Positions 1-7,832 of a DNA stretch of 19,897 bases are shown piece by piece. The translations under genes were made by a program, and so were the position numbers. Each line of letters starts with the position of its first letter. Position 1 is the stretch's first letter. The notes below the pieces were generated by a model, which did not search any database, was not told the DNA's origin, and saw only the letters and a program-made list of their open reading frames with translations. The stretch is from assembly GCF_035271705.1 (NCBI RefSeq), contig NZ_DATERI010000139.1:1-19897 (forward strand), in the 5' to 3' direction. The DNA is from Buttiauxella sp035271705 (lineage in GTDB: Bacteria; Pseudomonadota; Gammaproteobacteria; Enterobacterales; Enterobacteriaceae).

Positions 1-850
1 CGCTGATCGTCACGTTCTCATCACTGACGTTAAGCGTAATACCTCTGAAATTGCCGGTTTCCTCACCCGGACGCAACATACTGGGTTCTGAAACCACCAT
101 ATCCGACCCGCTGGCGGTGATTTTTGGTGCTTGCAGCACGCCATCGTAGGCCAGTGACAACGACCGTGTTTCGATGACACCGATATGGGATTCCAGCGTC
201 CAGTCCCCGGTATGAGCCGCATTGCCTGTTTTGTCACTGGAAGCCGCAACATCTACATGGGTGTAATCCGCCATACGGGTAATCAGAGTGATGTCTTGTG
301 ATGTGACGTTGCAGCCATACAGCAAAATATCGCCGTCAGGGGTGAGCTTTTCGCCAAGCTTCTCTAACTGTTGCTGATATTGCCCAATCGTTTGAGAGTT
401 AAGTTTGTCGCTACCCAGTGTGATTTCATCGCTGGCGCCATGGCTGATGATATGAATCGCGGTGATATTTTTATCGTTCTTTAGCGCTTCATTCATTTGC
501 TCAAGGCCAGCGTGCTGCGCGTCCAGAACGACGACACGGCTTGCTGCGGGCAATTGACTGACCAGGGATTGCCAGTTCTGCACGTGGCTATCCACGACAT
601 AAACTTCATGTGCCGCAGGGGCATCGACCGGAGCGGGAGCTGTGATTGATGCGGGCGCCGGAACCGGTGCGGGAGGCACAAATACCGCTTTCGACGCGTC
701 TGGTGCGTTGCTGCGATGCGGCGCATCTAATGGATTATCCGCATGATTAGCAGCTTCAGCGACGGCTGCGCCATCGAATAACTGGCGCGACTCAAGAGCG
801 AAGCGGTGATGACGAGGGCGGGTAGGATTATCGTTTCGTTGTATGGTCAA
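1..850 (-). CDS. Large LEPR-XLL/DUF4347 surface protein, N-terminal part (truncated by window edge)
   Basis: An open frame runs off the left edge and gives 283 residues. Residues 19-28 (LESRQLFDGA) match the N-terminal LEPR-XLL type motif seen on very large exported repeat proteins. A Pro/Ala-rich linker follows at about 57-80, then a DUF4347 domain at about 82-220 (HEVYVVDS..., IISHG, LLYGCNV, DWTLE). His137 (in SHG) and Cys180 (in YGC) are spaced like the His/Cys dyad of caspase-like (clan CD) folds; catalysis is my inference. After residue 240 an Ig/cadherin-like repeat region seems to begin. Proteins of this build are usually long adhesins exported by type I secretion, but the C-terminus is outside the window. 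I chose a TTG start at 850 because AAGAG lies just upstream and the protein then begins a few residues before the motif. An in-frame ATG at 895 would add 15 residues rich in Tyr/Phe and has only a weak ribosome site. The gene is divergent from yjdP. Confidence 0.8.
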   Translation of the reverse strand, partial: MTIQRNDNPTRPRHHRFALESRQLFDGAAVAEAANHADNPLDAPHRSNAPDASKAVFVPPAPVPAPASITAPAPVDAPAAHEVYVVDSHVQNWQSLVSQLPAASRVVVLDAQHAGLEQMNEALKNDKNITAIHIISHGASDEITLGSDKLNSQTIGQYQQQLEKLGEKLTPDGDILLYGCNVTSQDITLITRMADYTHVDVAASSDKTGNAAHTGDWTLESHIGVIETRSLSLAYDGVLQAPKITASGSDMVVSEPSMLRPGEETGNFRGITLNVSDENVTIS

Positions 851-946
851 AGCATTACTCTTAGCAACTGCGGGGTAAAAACAGTAAAAATACATGCAAC
901 TTACAAAGCATAAATGTGCCAGGTGCGTAGGGTTACAAGTGTTTCG

Positions 947-972
947 AAGTGTATTTTTATGTAAATACACTT
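947..972. promoter_or_regulatory. Perfect inverted repeat, candidate operator between divergent genes
   Basis: AAGTGTATTT-N6-AAATACACTT is a perfect 10-bp inverted repeat in the AT-rich spacer between the DUF4347 gene and yjdP. A further AAGTGTTT lies just to the left, at about 937. The symmetry and position fit a dimeric regulator site. A hairpin with a 6-base loop is the alternative. I do not recognise the regulator. Confidence 0.4.
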
Positions 973-1025
973 AGTTATTATATGTCTTTTGGTGGCTGCT
1001 GTGTTAGGGAAATAATTGAGAATCC

Positions 1026-1059
1026 TCCGCTGTTGACGTGAGCGGACTTCCCCTATCGT
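1026..1059 (+). promoter_or_regulatory. Candidate yjdP promoter with small hairpin
   Basis: TTGACG at 1033-1038 could be a -35 box, with TATCGT at 1054-1059 as a -10; the 15-base spacing is short. TCCGCT (1026-1031) and AGCGGA (1041-1046) form a 6-bp stem over the -35, and TGAGAAT/ATTCTCA (1017-1023, 1071-1077) form an outer stem. This is a weak prediction. Confidence 0.22.
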
Positions 1060-1089
1060 TTTCAGAGTTAATTCTCATCTGGCGGACTT

Positions 1090-1452
1090 ATGAATCGATA
1101 CTCTACTGTGCTGCTGCTTGGCACCTTGACCATGACGACATTTGCCCACGCCGACACGCTGGATGGTTTGTTTGATAATTCTGTTGTCAGCTCAATTTCG
1201 CAGGCGATTAACGATGCTTATAAGCCGAACGGCGATAACGGCGATAACGGCGATAACCGCGATGACAGCAACGATCGCAATTGGGACGACCAAAATCAAC
1301 GCCGCAACGAGGATGATCGACACCAGTACGAAGACCGCCAGCGGCAACTTGAAGACCGGCGTCGCCAGTTGGATGAGCAGCAACGCCAGTTAGATAATCA
1401 ACGTCGCCAGCTCGAAGACGACGAACGCCGTCTGGATGAAGATTATCGGTAA
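1090..1452 (+). CDS. yjdP: YjdP family small secreted charged-repeat protein
   Basis: This 120-residue protein has a signal peptide (residues 1-21, likely cut after AHA), then a short segment containing ISQAINDAY, then an extremely charged tail. Three exact copies of GGCGATAAC (1231-1257) encode a GDN triplet. From residue 85 the motif RQL recurs every seven residues (85, 92, 99, 106, then RRL at 113), which predicts a long charged helix or coiled coil in the periplasm. Length, motif order and position beside phnP match Escherichia YjdP, whose function is unknown. The gene converges on phnP, with 87 bases between the stop codons. The start at 1090 is preceded by GGCGGA, a usable but modest ribosome site. 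Confidence 0.85.
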   Translation: MNRYSTVLLLGTLTMTTFAHADTLDGLFDNSVVSSISQAINDAYKPNGDNGDNGDNRDDSNDRNWDDQNQRRNEDDRHQYEDRQRQLEDRRRQLDEQQRQLDNQRRQLEDDERRLDEDYR

Positions 1453-1539
1453 TTTTGCATTCTGCGAGTTGGGTTCTGGAATGGTCGTTTGCCGGAAATA
1501 TTTCGCATTTCTTGTGTTAGGTTGCGGTGTTATCCGACC

Positions 1540-2298
1540 CTAATCCACCCGAATTACCATCCCGTCAAACCCGGCTTCATACCCTTTTGGTAGTTCGTTT
1601 TCCATCATCCAGCAATCAAACTGATGGCTGATGTGCGTGAGGATCACTCGCGGGCAGCCGATGTATTCATTCATCGCGACGACGGTATTCAAATCGCAAT
1701 GGTTGTTAGGCGTTTGCGCTCTCGGTTCGTGGCTGCAATCAATCACGATAACCTGCGGTTTATTGTTTGCCAGAAACTTCAGTGTCTTATCCGGCAGAGC
1801 GGCGGTATCGCTTAACCATGCGACACGGCTGTGCGGTGTCTCGAACAGATAACCGAGTGTGAGTTTTGAATGGTTGAGCGGCATAGGCGTCACGCGCAGC
1901 GCTTGTAGGGTAAAGCCCACAAACGGTTGTAGTGTATGGCTGAAATCCAGAATGCCCGGATGTTTAAATAGATCGTCACAGCCTTGTTCATCGGTAGGGC
2001 CGTAAACGGGGATCTTCTCACCCACGCCCCAACGCAGCGGGAACAAACCCTGCACGTGATCCATATGGTAGTGGGTCAGCAAAAATTGCTGAAATTCCCC
2101 TGGCTGCCATCTGTCCATCAAATCAGGAATACCCGCATCCAGCAGCGTCACCGCCTCGTTGAACTTCACCACTGCGCTGCAAGGCTTGCGGCGATGTTGT
2201 GGATGATTGCGAGCCCGCTCGCAGGCGGCACAAGAACAGCCAAAGGCGGGAACTAATTGTGCACCGCCAGTACCACTAAGTATTAACGTCAGGCTCAT
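1540..2298 (-). CDS. phnP: Phosphoribosyl 1,2-cyclic phosphate phosphodiesterase
   Basis: PhnP is a metallo-beta-lactamase-fold enzyme. It opens 5-phosphoribosyl 1,2-cyclic phosphate, the product of C-P lyase, to ribose 1,5-bisphosphate. The 252-residue protein shows the HxHxDH metal motif (His76, His78, Asp80, His81), further ligands His143, Asp164 and His222, and the PhnP-specific structural zinc set Cys21, Cys23, Cys26 and His225. The start at 2298 (MSLTL) gives the usual family length and follows a GGAG ribosome site. A longer frame reaches 2352, but its extra 18 residues lie inside phnO and are not conserved in the family as I recall it. The gene overlaps the end of phnO by 23 bases and is the last gene of the operon. 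I see no convincing terminator in the 87 bases before yjdP. Confidence 0.97.
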   Translation of the reverse strand: MSLTLILSGTGGAQLVPAFGCSCAACERARNHPQHRRKPCSAVVKFNEAVTLLDAGIPDLMDRWQPGEFQQFLLTHYHMDHVQGLFPLRWGVGEKIPVYGPTDEQGCDDLFKHPGILDFSHTLQPFVGFTLQALRVTPMPLNHSKLTLGYLFETPHSRVAWLSDTAALPDKTLKFLANNKPQVIVIDCSHEPRAQTPNNHCDLNTVVAMNEYIGCPRVILTHISHQFDCWMMENELPKGYEAGFDGMVIRVD

Positions 2299-2743
2299 GG
2301 TATGTCTCCACGGCTTTGGTAAAACGAAAATGAGTGGGCTGATACCCTTCACGCTGGTAGAAACGATGGGCGTCGAGGCGTTTGGCGCTGGTGGAAAGCT
2401 CGGTGAGTTCTGCGCCAGCCACGCGCGCCTTTTCTTCCGCCCATGCTAACAATTTGCTGCCAATACCGTAGCCACGCGCCTGTGGCATCACCACTAATTC
2501 CTGAATTTCCCCCACCCAGTTCACGTGGTGCAGATGAAACTGCATATGCAAACTCACCATGCCCACGACCTCGCCATTTAGCTCAGCGAGTTGATAACAC
2601 AAGTTGTGATCCTGGAGGTTTGCCGCAAACCCCACGTTAAATGCATGGCGGTCAAATTCCGCCTGCTTCAGCTCGCCAATCAAAGCGTAGACGGCATCGC
2701 TATCGTCAAGTGAGGCAGGGCGTAATTCGATAGTTTCAGACAT
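2276..2743 (-). CDS. phnO: Aminoalkylphosphonate N-acetyltransferase
   Basis: PhnO is a GNAT acetyltransferase that uses acetyl-CoA to acetylate aminoalkylphosphonates. This protects the cell from toxic 1-aminoalkylphosphonates and helps C-P lyase use them. The 155-residue protein carries the GNAT core: HHVNWVGEIQELVV followed by the acetyl-CoA loop QARGYGIGSKLL, then FYQREGY. It is about 11 residues longer than the 144-residue Escherichia form, mainly in a C-terminal tail after FRFTKA. The start at 2743 has a strong AAGGAG eight bases upstream. Its ATG lies inside the last codons of phnN (8-base overlap), so translation is probably coupled. The tail extends into the phnP start region. Confidence 0.96.
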   Translation of the reverse strand: MSETIELRPASLDDSDAVYALIGELKQAEFDRHAFNVGFAANLQDHNLCYQLAELNGEVVGMVSLHMQFHLHHVNWVGEIQELVVMPQARGYGIGSKLLAWAEEKARVAGAELTELSTSAKRLDAHRFYQREGYQPTHFRFTKAVETYHEPDVNT

Positions 2744-3323
2744 GGCGAGGCTCCTTCGACGGGAAGTGGACAATATTGGTATTGCGCTGGCTTTCGACCA
2801 GACGCATAAACGATAGGACAGCCTCCGCGAGGCTGCCATCGTTATTCAGTACCAGGCAATTATCCAAATCCGGAGCTGAGATGGTCGCGCGTTGCAGGCG
2901 TTGCTCGATTTGCTGGGCGTTTTCGCGCCCGCGTTGCTCAAGTCGCTTGCGCAACACGTCGGTTGAGACATGCAGGCAAATCGGCACCAGCGCTTCGCCA
3001 TAACGCGCCCGCGCTTGTGCCAAATGCTGGCGTGAGCCATTCACCACGACATCGAAGCCTGAATCGAGCCAGATATCCAGCTCAATTCCCACGCCATAAC
3101 GTTGGTGATGCGCCTGCCAGCACAGCGCGAACAACCCTTGTCTCTGGCGCTGAGTGAACTCCTTCTCACTCAATGCGATATGGTTTTCACAGCCCGCATC
3201 GTAAGGGCGGGTAATGTAGCGATGCGCCACCAGTAGCTGATTATACTCCTGCTGACGGAGTGCACTCAGCAGGCTGTCTTTCCCGGAGCCAGACGGCCCC
3301 ATCAACCAGACTATTTTACTCAT
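2736..3323 (-). CDS. phnN: Ribose 1,5-bisphosphate phosphokinase
   Basis: PhnN phosphorylates ribose 1,5-bisphosphate to PRPP, returning the ribose carrier of the C-P lyase pathway to nucleotide metabolism. The 195-residue protein has a guanylate-kinase-like fold. The Walker A loop GPSGSGKDS is at residues 9-17, RYITRP follows as in guanylate kinases, and VVVNGSR and RLEQRGR come later. Its length is close to the usual 185; the extra residues are at the C-terminus, where the frame overlaps phnO by 8 bases. The start ATG shares one base with the phnM stop (TGATG), which suggests reinitiation after phnM. Confidence 0.97.
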   Translation of the reverse strand: MSKIVWLMGPSGSGKDSLLSALRQQEYNQLLVAHRYITRPYDAGCENHIALSEKEFTQRQRQGLFALCWQAHHQRYGVGIELDIWLDSGFDVVVNGSRQHLAQARARYGEALVPICLHVSTDVLRKRLEQRGRENAQQIEQRLQRATISAPDLDNCLVLNNDGSLAEAVLSFMRLVESQRNTNIVHFPSKEPRHV

Positions 3324-4459
3324 CAGAACACCCGTATTCCCTGGCGCCAGACGTGGCCGACGTGGACGTGGTCGCCATGTTGATGCGCCAGCACCATGTC
3401 GGCGCGTTTGCCTTCCGCCAGTACGCCACGGTCATCCAGATTCAGGGCGCGAGCAGGGTTGCGCGTCACCAGCGCCACGGCTTGCGGCAAGGTGATGCTG
3501 TTGCTTTCGTCGTGAGCTACACGGAAAGCCGCGTCCAGCAGGCTTGCCGGATAATAATCCGAAGAGAGAATATCCAGCAGGCCGACCTGAGCCAGCAGAC
3601 TTGCCGACACATTCCCGGAATGCGAGCCGCCTCGCACAATATTCGGAGCACCCATCAGCACACTTAAACCATGCTGGCGCGAGGCAAAGGCTGCTTCAAG
3701 GGTTGTCGGGAATTCGGCGACAACGCTGCCCAATTCATGAGATTCCACCACATGCGCGGAAGTGGCGTCATCGTGGCTGGCAAGGGGGATATTACGGGCA
3801 CGGCACTCAGCAGCAATTGCCAGGCGGTTTGGTTGAGACCAGCGTTCGGCCAGCGCCAGTTGTTCAACTTCGTAGCTGTTCATCTCGGCGTCGCTAAGTG
3901 AGTATTTTCCTTGGTAATATTCGCGATATTTCACCAGGTTTGAAAACTGACGCTGGCCCGGCGAGTGGTCCATCAACGACACCAGCGACACGCCTTCGCT
4001 ATCGATCAACTGCTGTAACAGCGGAAGTGTTGTGTGATGAGGCAGTTCGCAACGCAGATGCAAGCGGTGCTCGGCGCGGTTGATACCGCGTGCCTGGCTG
4101 TCCATCACTGCGTTGATCATCTTCGCTAAGTTTTCCAGACGGTCACCGCCATCACGCACATCGCCCAAGGCTACGGCGTCCAGCACGGTGGTAATGCCGC
4201 TCGCTACCATCAGCGCGTCGTGGCTGCTCATTGCGGAATGCGCAGGCCAGTCAACTTTTGGGCGCGGCGTGAAGAATTTGTCGAGGTTATCGGTGTGCAG
4301 CTCGATAAGCCCCGGCAGCAACCAGCCTCCTTCGCCATCTTGCGCCTGGGGTAACTGACTTGGGCTATCGGCAAAATTACGAATCACCCCGTCGGCCACT
4401 TCCAGTGAGCCACTCACCACTTCATTGTCCAGCACCAGTTTGACGTGATTAATGATCAT
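3323..4459 (-). CDS. phnM: Alpha-D-ribose 1-methylphosphonate 5-triphosphate diphosphatase
   Basis: PhnM is an amidohydrolase-superfamily enzyme. It removes pyrophosphate from the ribosyl-phosphonate triphosphate made by PhnI, giving the PhnJ substrate. The 378-residue protein keeps the family landmarks: PGLIELHTDN with the metal site at His55/Asp57, SGITTVLDAV, HLRCELPHHT, SLMDHSPGQ, LASHDDAT and the late LSSDYYPASLL. I placed the start at 4459 (MIINHVKLVL), which matches the known length and follows a GAGG ribosome site. The longer frame to 4534 is the reverse reading of the phnL end. It overlaps phnL by 11 bases and shares one base with phnN. Confidence 0.97.
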   Translation of the reverse strand: MIINHVKLVLDNEVVSGSLEVADGVIRNFADSPSQLPQAQDGEGGWLLPGLIELHTDNLDKFFTPRPKVDWPAHSAMSSHDALMVASGITTVLDAVALGDVRDGGDRLENLAKMINAVMDSQARGINRAEHRLHLRCELPHHTTLPLLQQLIDSEGVSLVSLMDHSPGQRQFSNLVKYREYYQGKYSLSDAEMNSYEVEQLALAERWSQPNRLAIAAECRARNIPLASHDDATSAHVVESHELGSVVAEFPTTLEAAFASRQHGLSVLMGAPNIVRGGSHSGNVSASLLAQVGLLDILSSDYYPASLLDAAFRVAHDESNSITLPQAVALVTRNPARALNLDDRGVLAEGKRADMVLAHQHGDHVHVGHVWRQGIRVF

Positions 4460-5162
4460 TTTCAGCCTCAATGGTTGCCATAGGGGTTGCCATATTGTGC
4501 AAGCGGTCTGCGACCTGGTTGCGCACACCTTCATCGTGGAAGATCCCGACGATCGCCGTATCGCGTGCTTTGGCTTCCAGAATCAGCGCAACGACCGCGG
4601 CACTGTTTTTCGCATCCAGCGAGGCTGTCGGTTCATCAAGCAGCAAAATCGGGTAATCAACGATAAAACCCCGGGCGATGTTGACCCGCTGTTGCTCGCC
4701 ACCTGAAAAGGTTGATGGTGCGAGGTTCCACAGACGTTCCGGGACATTCAGGCGGGTGAGTAACATTGACGCTTTGTCTTCACAGACGTCACGCGATACC
4801 CCTAAATCCCGCAAGGGCTGCATCACCACCTCTAAAGCTGAAATTCGCGGGATGACGCGCAAAAACTGGCTGACCCAGCCGATGGTCTGGCGGCGCACCG
4901 CAAGCACTTCACGCGCCGGAGCCTGCACAATGTCGAGCCATTGGTCGTTATGCTTGACCCAGATATGGCCGCTATCCGGTAAATAGTTAGCGTACAGCGA
5001 ACGCAGTAACGTGGATTTTCCGCTACCGGAATGACCGTGCAGCACCACACATTCGCCTGATTTTACCTCCAGAGTGGCATTCGCCAGCACCGGTAAACGA
5101 ATGCCGTGCTGATGGTGTAACACAAAGGTTTTGCTCAGGTTTTCAACCCGTAATCTGGTCAT
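4449..5162 (-). CDS. phnL: C-P lyase accessory ABC-type ATPase PhnL
   Basis: PhnL is an ABC-class ATPase that associates with the C-P lyase core complex rather than with a membrane permease; it is needed with PhnG, PhnH and PhnI for phosphonate activation. The 237-residue protein shows Walker A GHSGSGKS (residues 43-50), the signature FSGGEQQRVNIARG and Walker B ILLLDEPTASLDA. QFLRVIPRISALEVV is typical of this family. I chose ATG 5162 because AGGTG lies just upstream. A GTG at 5171, directly after the phnK stop, would add three residues but lacks a ribosome site. The protein has a slightly longer C-terminal tail than the Escherichia form. Confidence 0.96.
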   Translation of the reverse strand: MTRLRVENLSKTFVLHHQHGIRLPVLANATLEVKSGECVVLHGHSGSGKSTLLRSLYANYLPDSGHIWVKHNDQWLDIVQAPAREVLAVRRQTIGWVSQFLRVIPRISALEVVMQPLRDLGVSRDVCEDKASMLLTRLNVPERLWNLAPSTFSGGEQQRVNIARGFIVDYPILLLDEPTASLDAKNSAAVVALILEAKARDTAIVGIFHDEGVRNQVADRLHNMATPMATIEAENDH

Positions 5163-5171
5163 CGTGCGCAC

Positions 5172-5930
5172 CTAATTCTGAAGAACGGAGGAAACAAGCA
5201 ATTGGGTATACGGGTGGTGCGGGTCGTCCAGAACGCGGTCAGTCAGACCGCTTTCAACCACTTGCCCCTGTTTCATCACCAGCAGGCGGTCTGCCAGCAA
5301 ACGGGCAACGCCCAAATCGTGGGTGACAATCACCACGGCCAGATTCAGCTCGCGCACCAGTCCCCGCAGCAAATCGAGTAAACGCGCCTGCACTGAAACG
5401 TCCAGCCCGCCGGTTGGCTCGTCCATAAACACCAATTTGGGGTGTGTCACCAGGTTGCGGGCGATTTGCAGGCGTTGCTGCATACCGCCTGAAAAGGTTG
5501 TCGGTAAGTCGTCGATGCGCGAGGCAGGGATTTCCACTTCTTCTAACCAGCGCTGAGCGGTGGCGCGAATGTCGCCGTAATGGCGCGCACCGGTTGCCAT
5601 CAAACGCTCGCCAATGTTGCCGCCCGCCGAAACGTGGCGGCGCAGGCCGTCCATGGCATGTTGATGTACCACGCCCCATTCGGTGCGCAGGAGGCGGCGG
5701 CGTTCGCCTTCGCTCATGTCGTAGAGCGACGAATCCAGGTAAATGACTTCACCGTTTTGCGGTGCGAGGCGTGCCGAAATCGATTTCAGCAATGTGGTTT
5801 TGCCAGAGCCTGATTCGCCCACAATGCCCAGTACTTCGCCAGGATAAAGCTCGAATGAAACGTCGCTGAACCCTTTGCCAGGAGCATAAAGGTGCGTCAG
5901 GTTATTCACGGAAAGTAACGGTTGAGTCAT
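5172..5930 (-). CDS. phnK: C-P lyase accessory ABC-type ATPase PhnK
   Basis: PhnK is an ABC-type ATPase that binds the PhnGHIJ core through PhnJ; it has no dedicated membrane partner. The 252-residue protein carries Walker A GESGSGKT (residues 38-45), the signature FSGGMQQRLQIARN, Walker B LVFMDEPTGGLDV and the switch histidine in VIVTHDLGVAR. The C-terminal HPYTQLLVSSVL is the tail found in oligopeptide-type ATPases, which PhnK resembles. Its length equals the usual family length. Its ATG overlaps the phnJ stop by four bases (ATGA). It ends nine bases before the chosen phnL start. Confidence 0.97.
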   Translation of the reverse strand: MTQPLLSVNNLTHLYAPGKGFSDVSFELYPGEVLGIVGESGSGKTTLLKSISARLAPQNGEVIYLDSSLYDMSEGERRRLLRTEWGVVHQHAMDGLRRHVSAGGNIGERLMATGARHYGDIRATAQRWLEEVEIPASRIDDLPTTFSGGMQQRLQIARNLVTHPKLVFMDEPTGGLDVSVQARLLDLLRGLVRELNLAVVIVTHDLGVARLLADRLLVMKQGQVVESGLTDRVLDDPHHPYTQLLVSSVLQN

Positions 5931-6775
5931 TGGCTTGCAGCCTCGCTGTTCTGGCGGCAGAAATCGGTATCGGAGCAGACGAACATGCGGTTGCCCGCAT
6001 CGTCGAGTACCACTTCATCCAGGTAGCTGTGGTGCGAGCCGCAAATTGCGCAAGGCTCATCCCACTCCTGAACGGTAAACGGGTGGTCGTCAAAATCGAG
6101 GCTCTCAACGCGGGTATACGGCGGCACCGCGTAGATGCGTTTTTCACGCCCGGCACCGAACAGTTGCAGCGCAGGCATCATGTCCATTTTCGGGTTATCG
6201 AATTTCGGAATGGGTGACGGGTCCATCACATAGCGATCATTCACTTTGACCGGATAGGCGTAAGTGGTGGCGATGTGGCCAAAACGGGCGATGTCTTCGT
6301 AGAGTTTTACCTGCATCACGCCGTACTCTTCCAGCGCGTGCATGGTGCGGGTTTCGGTTTCACGGGGTTCAATAAAGCGCAGTGGTTCTGGAATAGGGAC
6401 TTGGAAAATCAGGATCTGATCTTCAGTCAGTGGCGTTTCCGGGATGCGGTGGCGCGTCTGGATAAGCGTCGCATCGGCAGTGGATTCGGTGGTCGCCACG
6501 TCCGTGACACGCTTGAAGAAGTTACGAATGGATACGGCGTTAGTGGTGTCATCTGCGCCCTGGTCGATAACCTTCAGCACGTCGTGTTCGCCAATGACGC
6601 TTGCGGTTATCTGAATGCCGCCCGTACCCCAACCATAAGGCATCGGCATTTCGCGCCCACCGAACGGCACCTGGTAACCGGGGATAGCCACAGCTTTCAG
6701 AATGGCGCGACGCAGTGTACGTTTGGTTTGCTCATCAAGATAAGCAAAGTTGTAGCCAGTCAGTGCCTTAGTCAC
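5927..6775 (-). CDS. phnJ: Alpha-D-ribose 1-methylphosphonate 5-phosphate C-P lyase (radical SAM)
   Basis: PhnJ is the catalytic subunit that breaks the carbon-phosphorus bond, using an iron-sulfur cluster and S-adenosylmethionine. The 282-residue protein contains the unusual cluster cysteines Cys242, Cys245 and Cys267 (CAIC ... CSDTDFC), with Cys273 as the candidate thiyl residue. Gly33 in IPGYQVPFGG corresponds to the proposed glycyl radical. The numbering is one higher than in Escherichia because the N-terminus is one residue longer. The start is GTG at 6775, with AAGGA about nine bases upstream and no in-frame ATG nearby. It overlaps the end of phnI by eight bases and phnK by four. Confidence 0.98.
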   Translation of the reverse strand: MTKALTGYNFAYLDEQTKRTLRRAILKAVAIPGYQVPFGGREMPMPYGWGTGGIQITASVIGEHDVLKVIDQGADDTTNAVSIRNFFKRVTDVATTESTADATLIQTRHRIPETPLTEDQILIFQVPIPEPLRFIEPRETETRTMHALEEYGVMQVKLYEDIARFGHIATTYAYPVKVNDRYVMDPSPIPKFDNPKMDMMPALQLFGAGREKRIYAVPPYTRVESLDFDDHPFTVQEWDEPCAICGSHHSYLDEVVLDDAGNRMFVCSDTDFCRQNSEAASQ

Positions 6776-7832
6776 GATGACGTTCCTTTTGCAGGCGTTT
6801 GAGCAGTTCCAGTTCAGCCTGGAAATCGACGTAATGCGGCAGTTTCAGGTGGGAGACAAAACCGGCGGCTTCGACGTTGTCGGCGTGCGCCAGCACAAAC
6901 TCCTCGTCCTGCGCGGGGCCTGCTAGGGTTTCGTCGTAGTCCGGGGCTTGCAGCGCGCGGTCAACCAGCGCCATTGCCATCGCTTTGCGCTCGCTCATGC
7001 CGAACACCAGCCCGTAACCGCGAGTGAAGTGCGGCGCTTCATCAACGGGTGCGACAAATCCGTTGACCATTTCGCACTCAGTTATCATCAGTTCGCCGAC
7101 GTTTACCGTAAAACCTAGCTCTTCTGGCGTGATTTCCACATCGATATAGCCGCTGCGGATCTCCGCGGCGAACGGGTGATTGCGCCCGTAACCGCGTTGC
7201 GTGGAGTAGGCGAGTGCCAGCAAATAACCTTCGTCGCCGCGCACCAGCTGTTGCAGGCGCGAGGAGCGGGAACAGGGGTAAACCGGCGGCTGGCGCGTGA
7301 TGTCATCAGGCTGTTCGCCGTTGTCTTCTTCGGCTCTTGCCAGCCCTTGCTTTGCCAGCAGGCTGAATACGTGGGGTGAGGGTTCGGCGTTATCGTCAGC
7401 GGTTTTAAGCAACGGTGCTTCACCATTGGCCAGTAAGGTGAAATCCAGCAGACGGTGGGTGTAATCGTAGGTCGGGCCAAGTAACTGGCCGCCCGGAACG
7501 TCTTTATAGACGGCGGAAATGCGGCGCTCTAAACGCATCCCGGCACTGTTTAGCGGCTCGCTCACCGCCAGGCGCGGCAAGGTGGTGCGATAGGCACGCA
7601 ACAAAAAGATGGCTTCAACCATATCGCCGCTGGCTTGTTTGATAGCCAGAGCGGCCAGTTCACGGTCAGCAATGCCGCCTTCGGTCATCACGCGGTCGAC
7701 TGCCAGGCCAAGCTGTTGCTCGATTTGCGCGACGCTCAGTTCCGGGTGCGTGGCGTCGCCCCGGCGATGATGTTCCTGAAGTGCGTGGGCGGCGGTAATC
7801 GCCTTTTCCCCCCCTTTGACGGCGACGTACAT
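6768..7832 (-). CDS. phnI: Alpha-D-ribose 1-methylphosphonate 5-triphosphate synthase subunit PhnI
   Basis: PhnI is the nucleosidase-type subunit of the C-P lyase core. With PhnG, PhnH and PhnL it displaces adenine from ATP by the phosphonate. The 354-residue protein begins MYVAVKGGEKAI and keeps the conserved blocks GGIADRELAALA, GPTYDYTHRLLDFT, HPFAAEIRSGYIDV, GYGLVFGMSERKAMAMALVD and the C-terminal GFVSHLKLPHYVDFQ. I set the start at 7832. The frame stays open to 7952, but the extra 40 residues are basic, Pro-rich and lie inside phnH. The ATG shares one base with the phnH stop (TGATG). Confidence 0.97.
   Translation of the reverse strand: MYVAVKGGEKAITAAHALQEHHRRGDATHPELSVAQIEQQLGLAVDRVMTEGGIADRELAALAIKQASGDMVEAIFLLRAYRTTLPRLAVSEPLNSAGMRLERRISAVYKDVPGGQLLGPTYDYTHRLLDFTLLANGEAPLLKTADDNAEPSPHVFSLLAKQGLARAEEDNGEQPDDITRQPPVYPCSRSSRLQQLVRGDEGYLLALAYSTQRGYGRNHPFAAEIRSGYIDVEITPEELGFTVNVGELMITECEMVNGFVAPVDEAPHFTRGYGLVFGMSERKAMAMALVDRALQAPDYDETLAGPAQDEEFVLAHADNVEAAGFVSHLKLPHYVDFQAELELLKRLQKERHRD

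Noticed and set aside
493..726. 77-residue minus-strand frame near the left edge
   Set aside because: It is a shadow of the DUF4347 protein, whose own frame is open to the edge and has recognisable motifs.
947..972. TyrR or LexA box
   Set aside because: The half-sites do not match TGTAAA-N6-TTTACA or CTGT-N8-ACAG well enough.
1192..1383. Minus-strand hydrophobic frame with Val-Ile-Ala repeats
   Set aside because: It is the antisense of the GDN repeat in yjdP; the hydrophobic look is a by-product of the triplicated unit.
1453..1539. Terminator between yjdP and phnP
   Set aside because: I searched for a stem with a T-run on either strand and found none that is convincing.
5254..5679. 141-residue minus-strand frame inside phnK
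   Set aside because: It is out of frame with the clearly recognised PhnK, Arg/Gly/Pro-rich and without a family match, as expected of a shadow frame.
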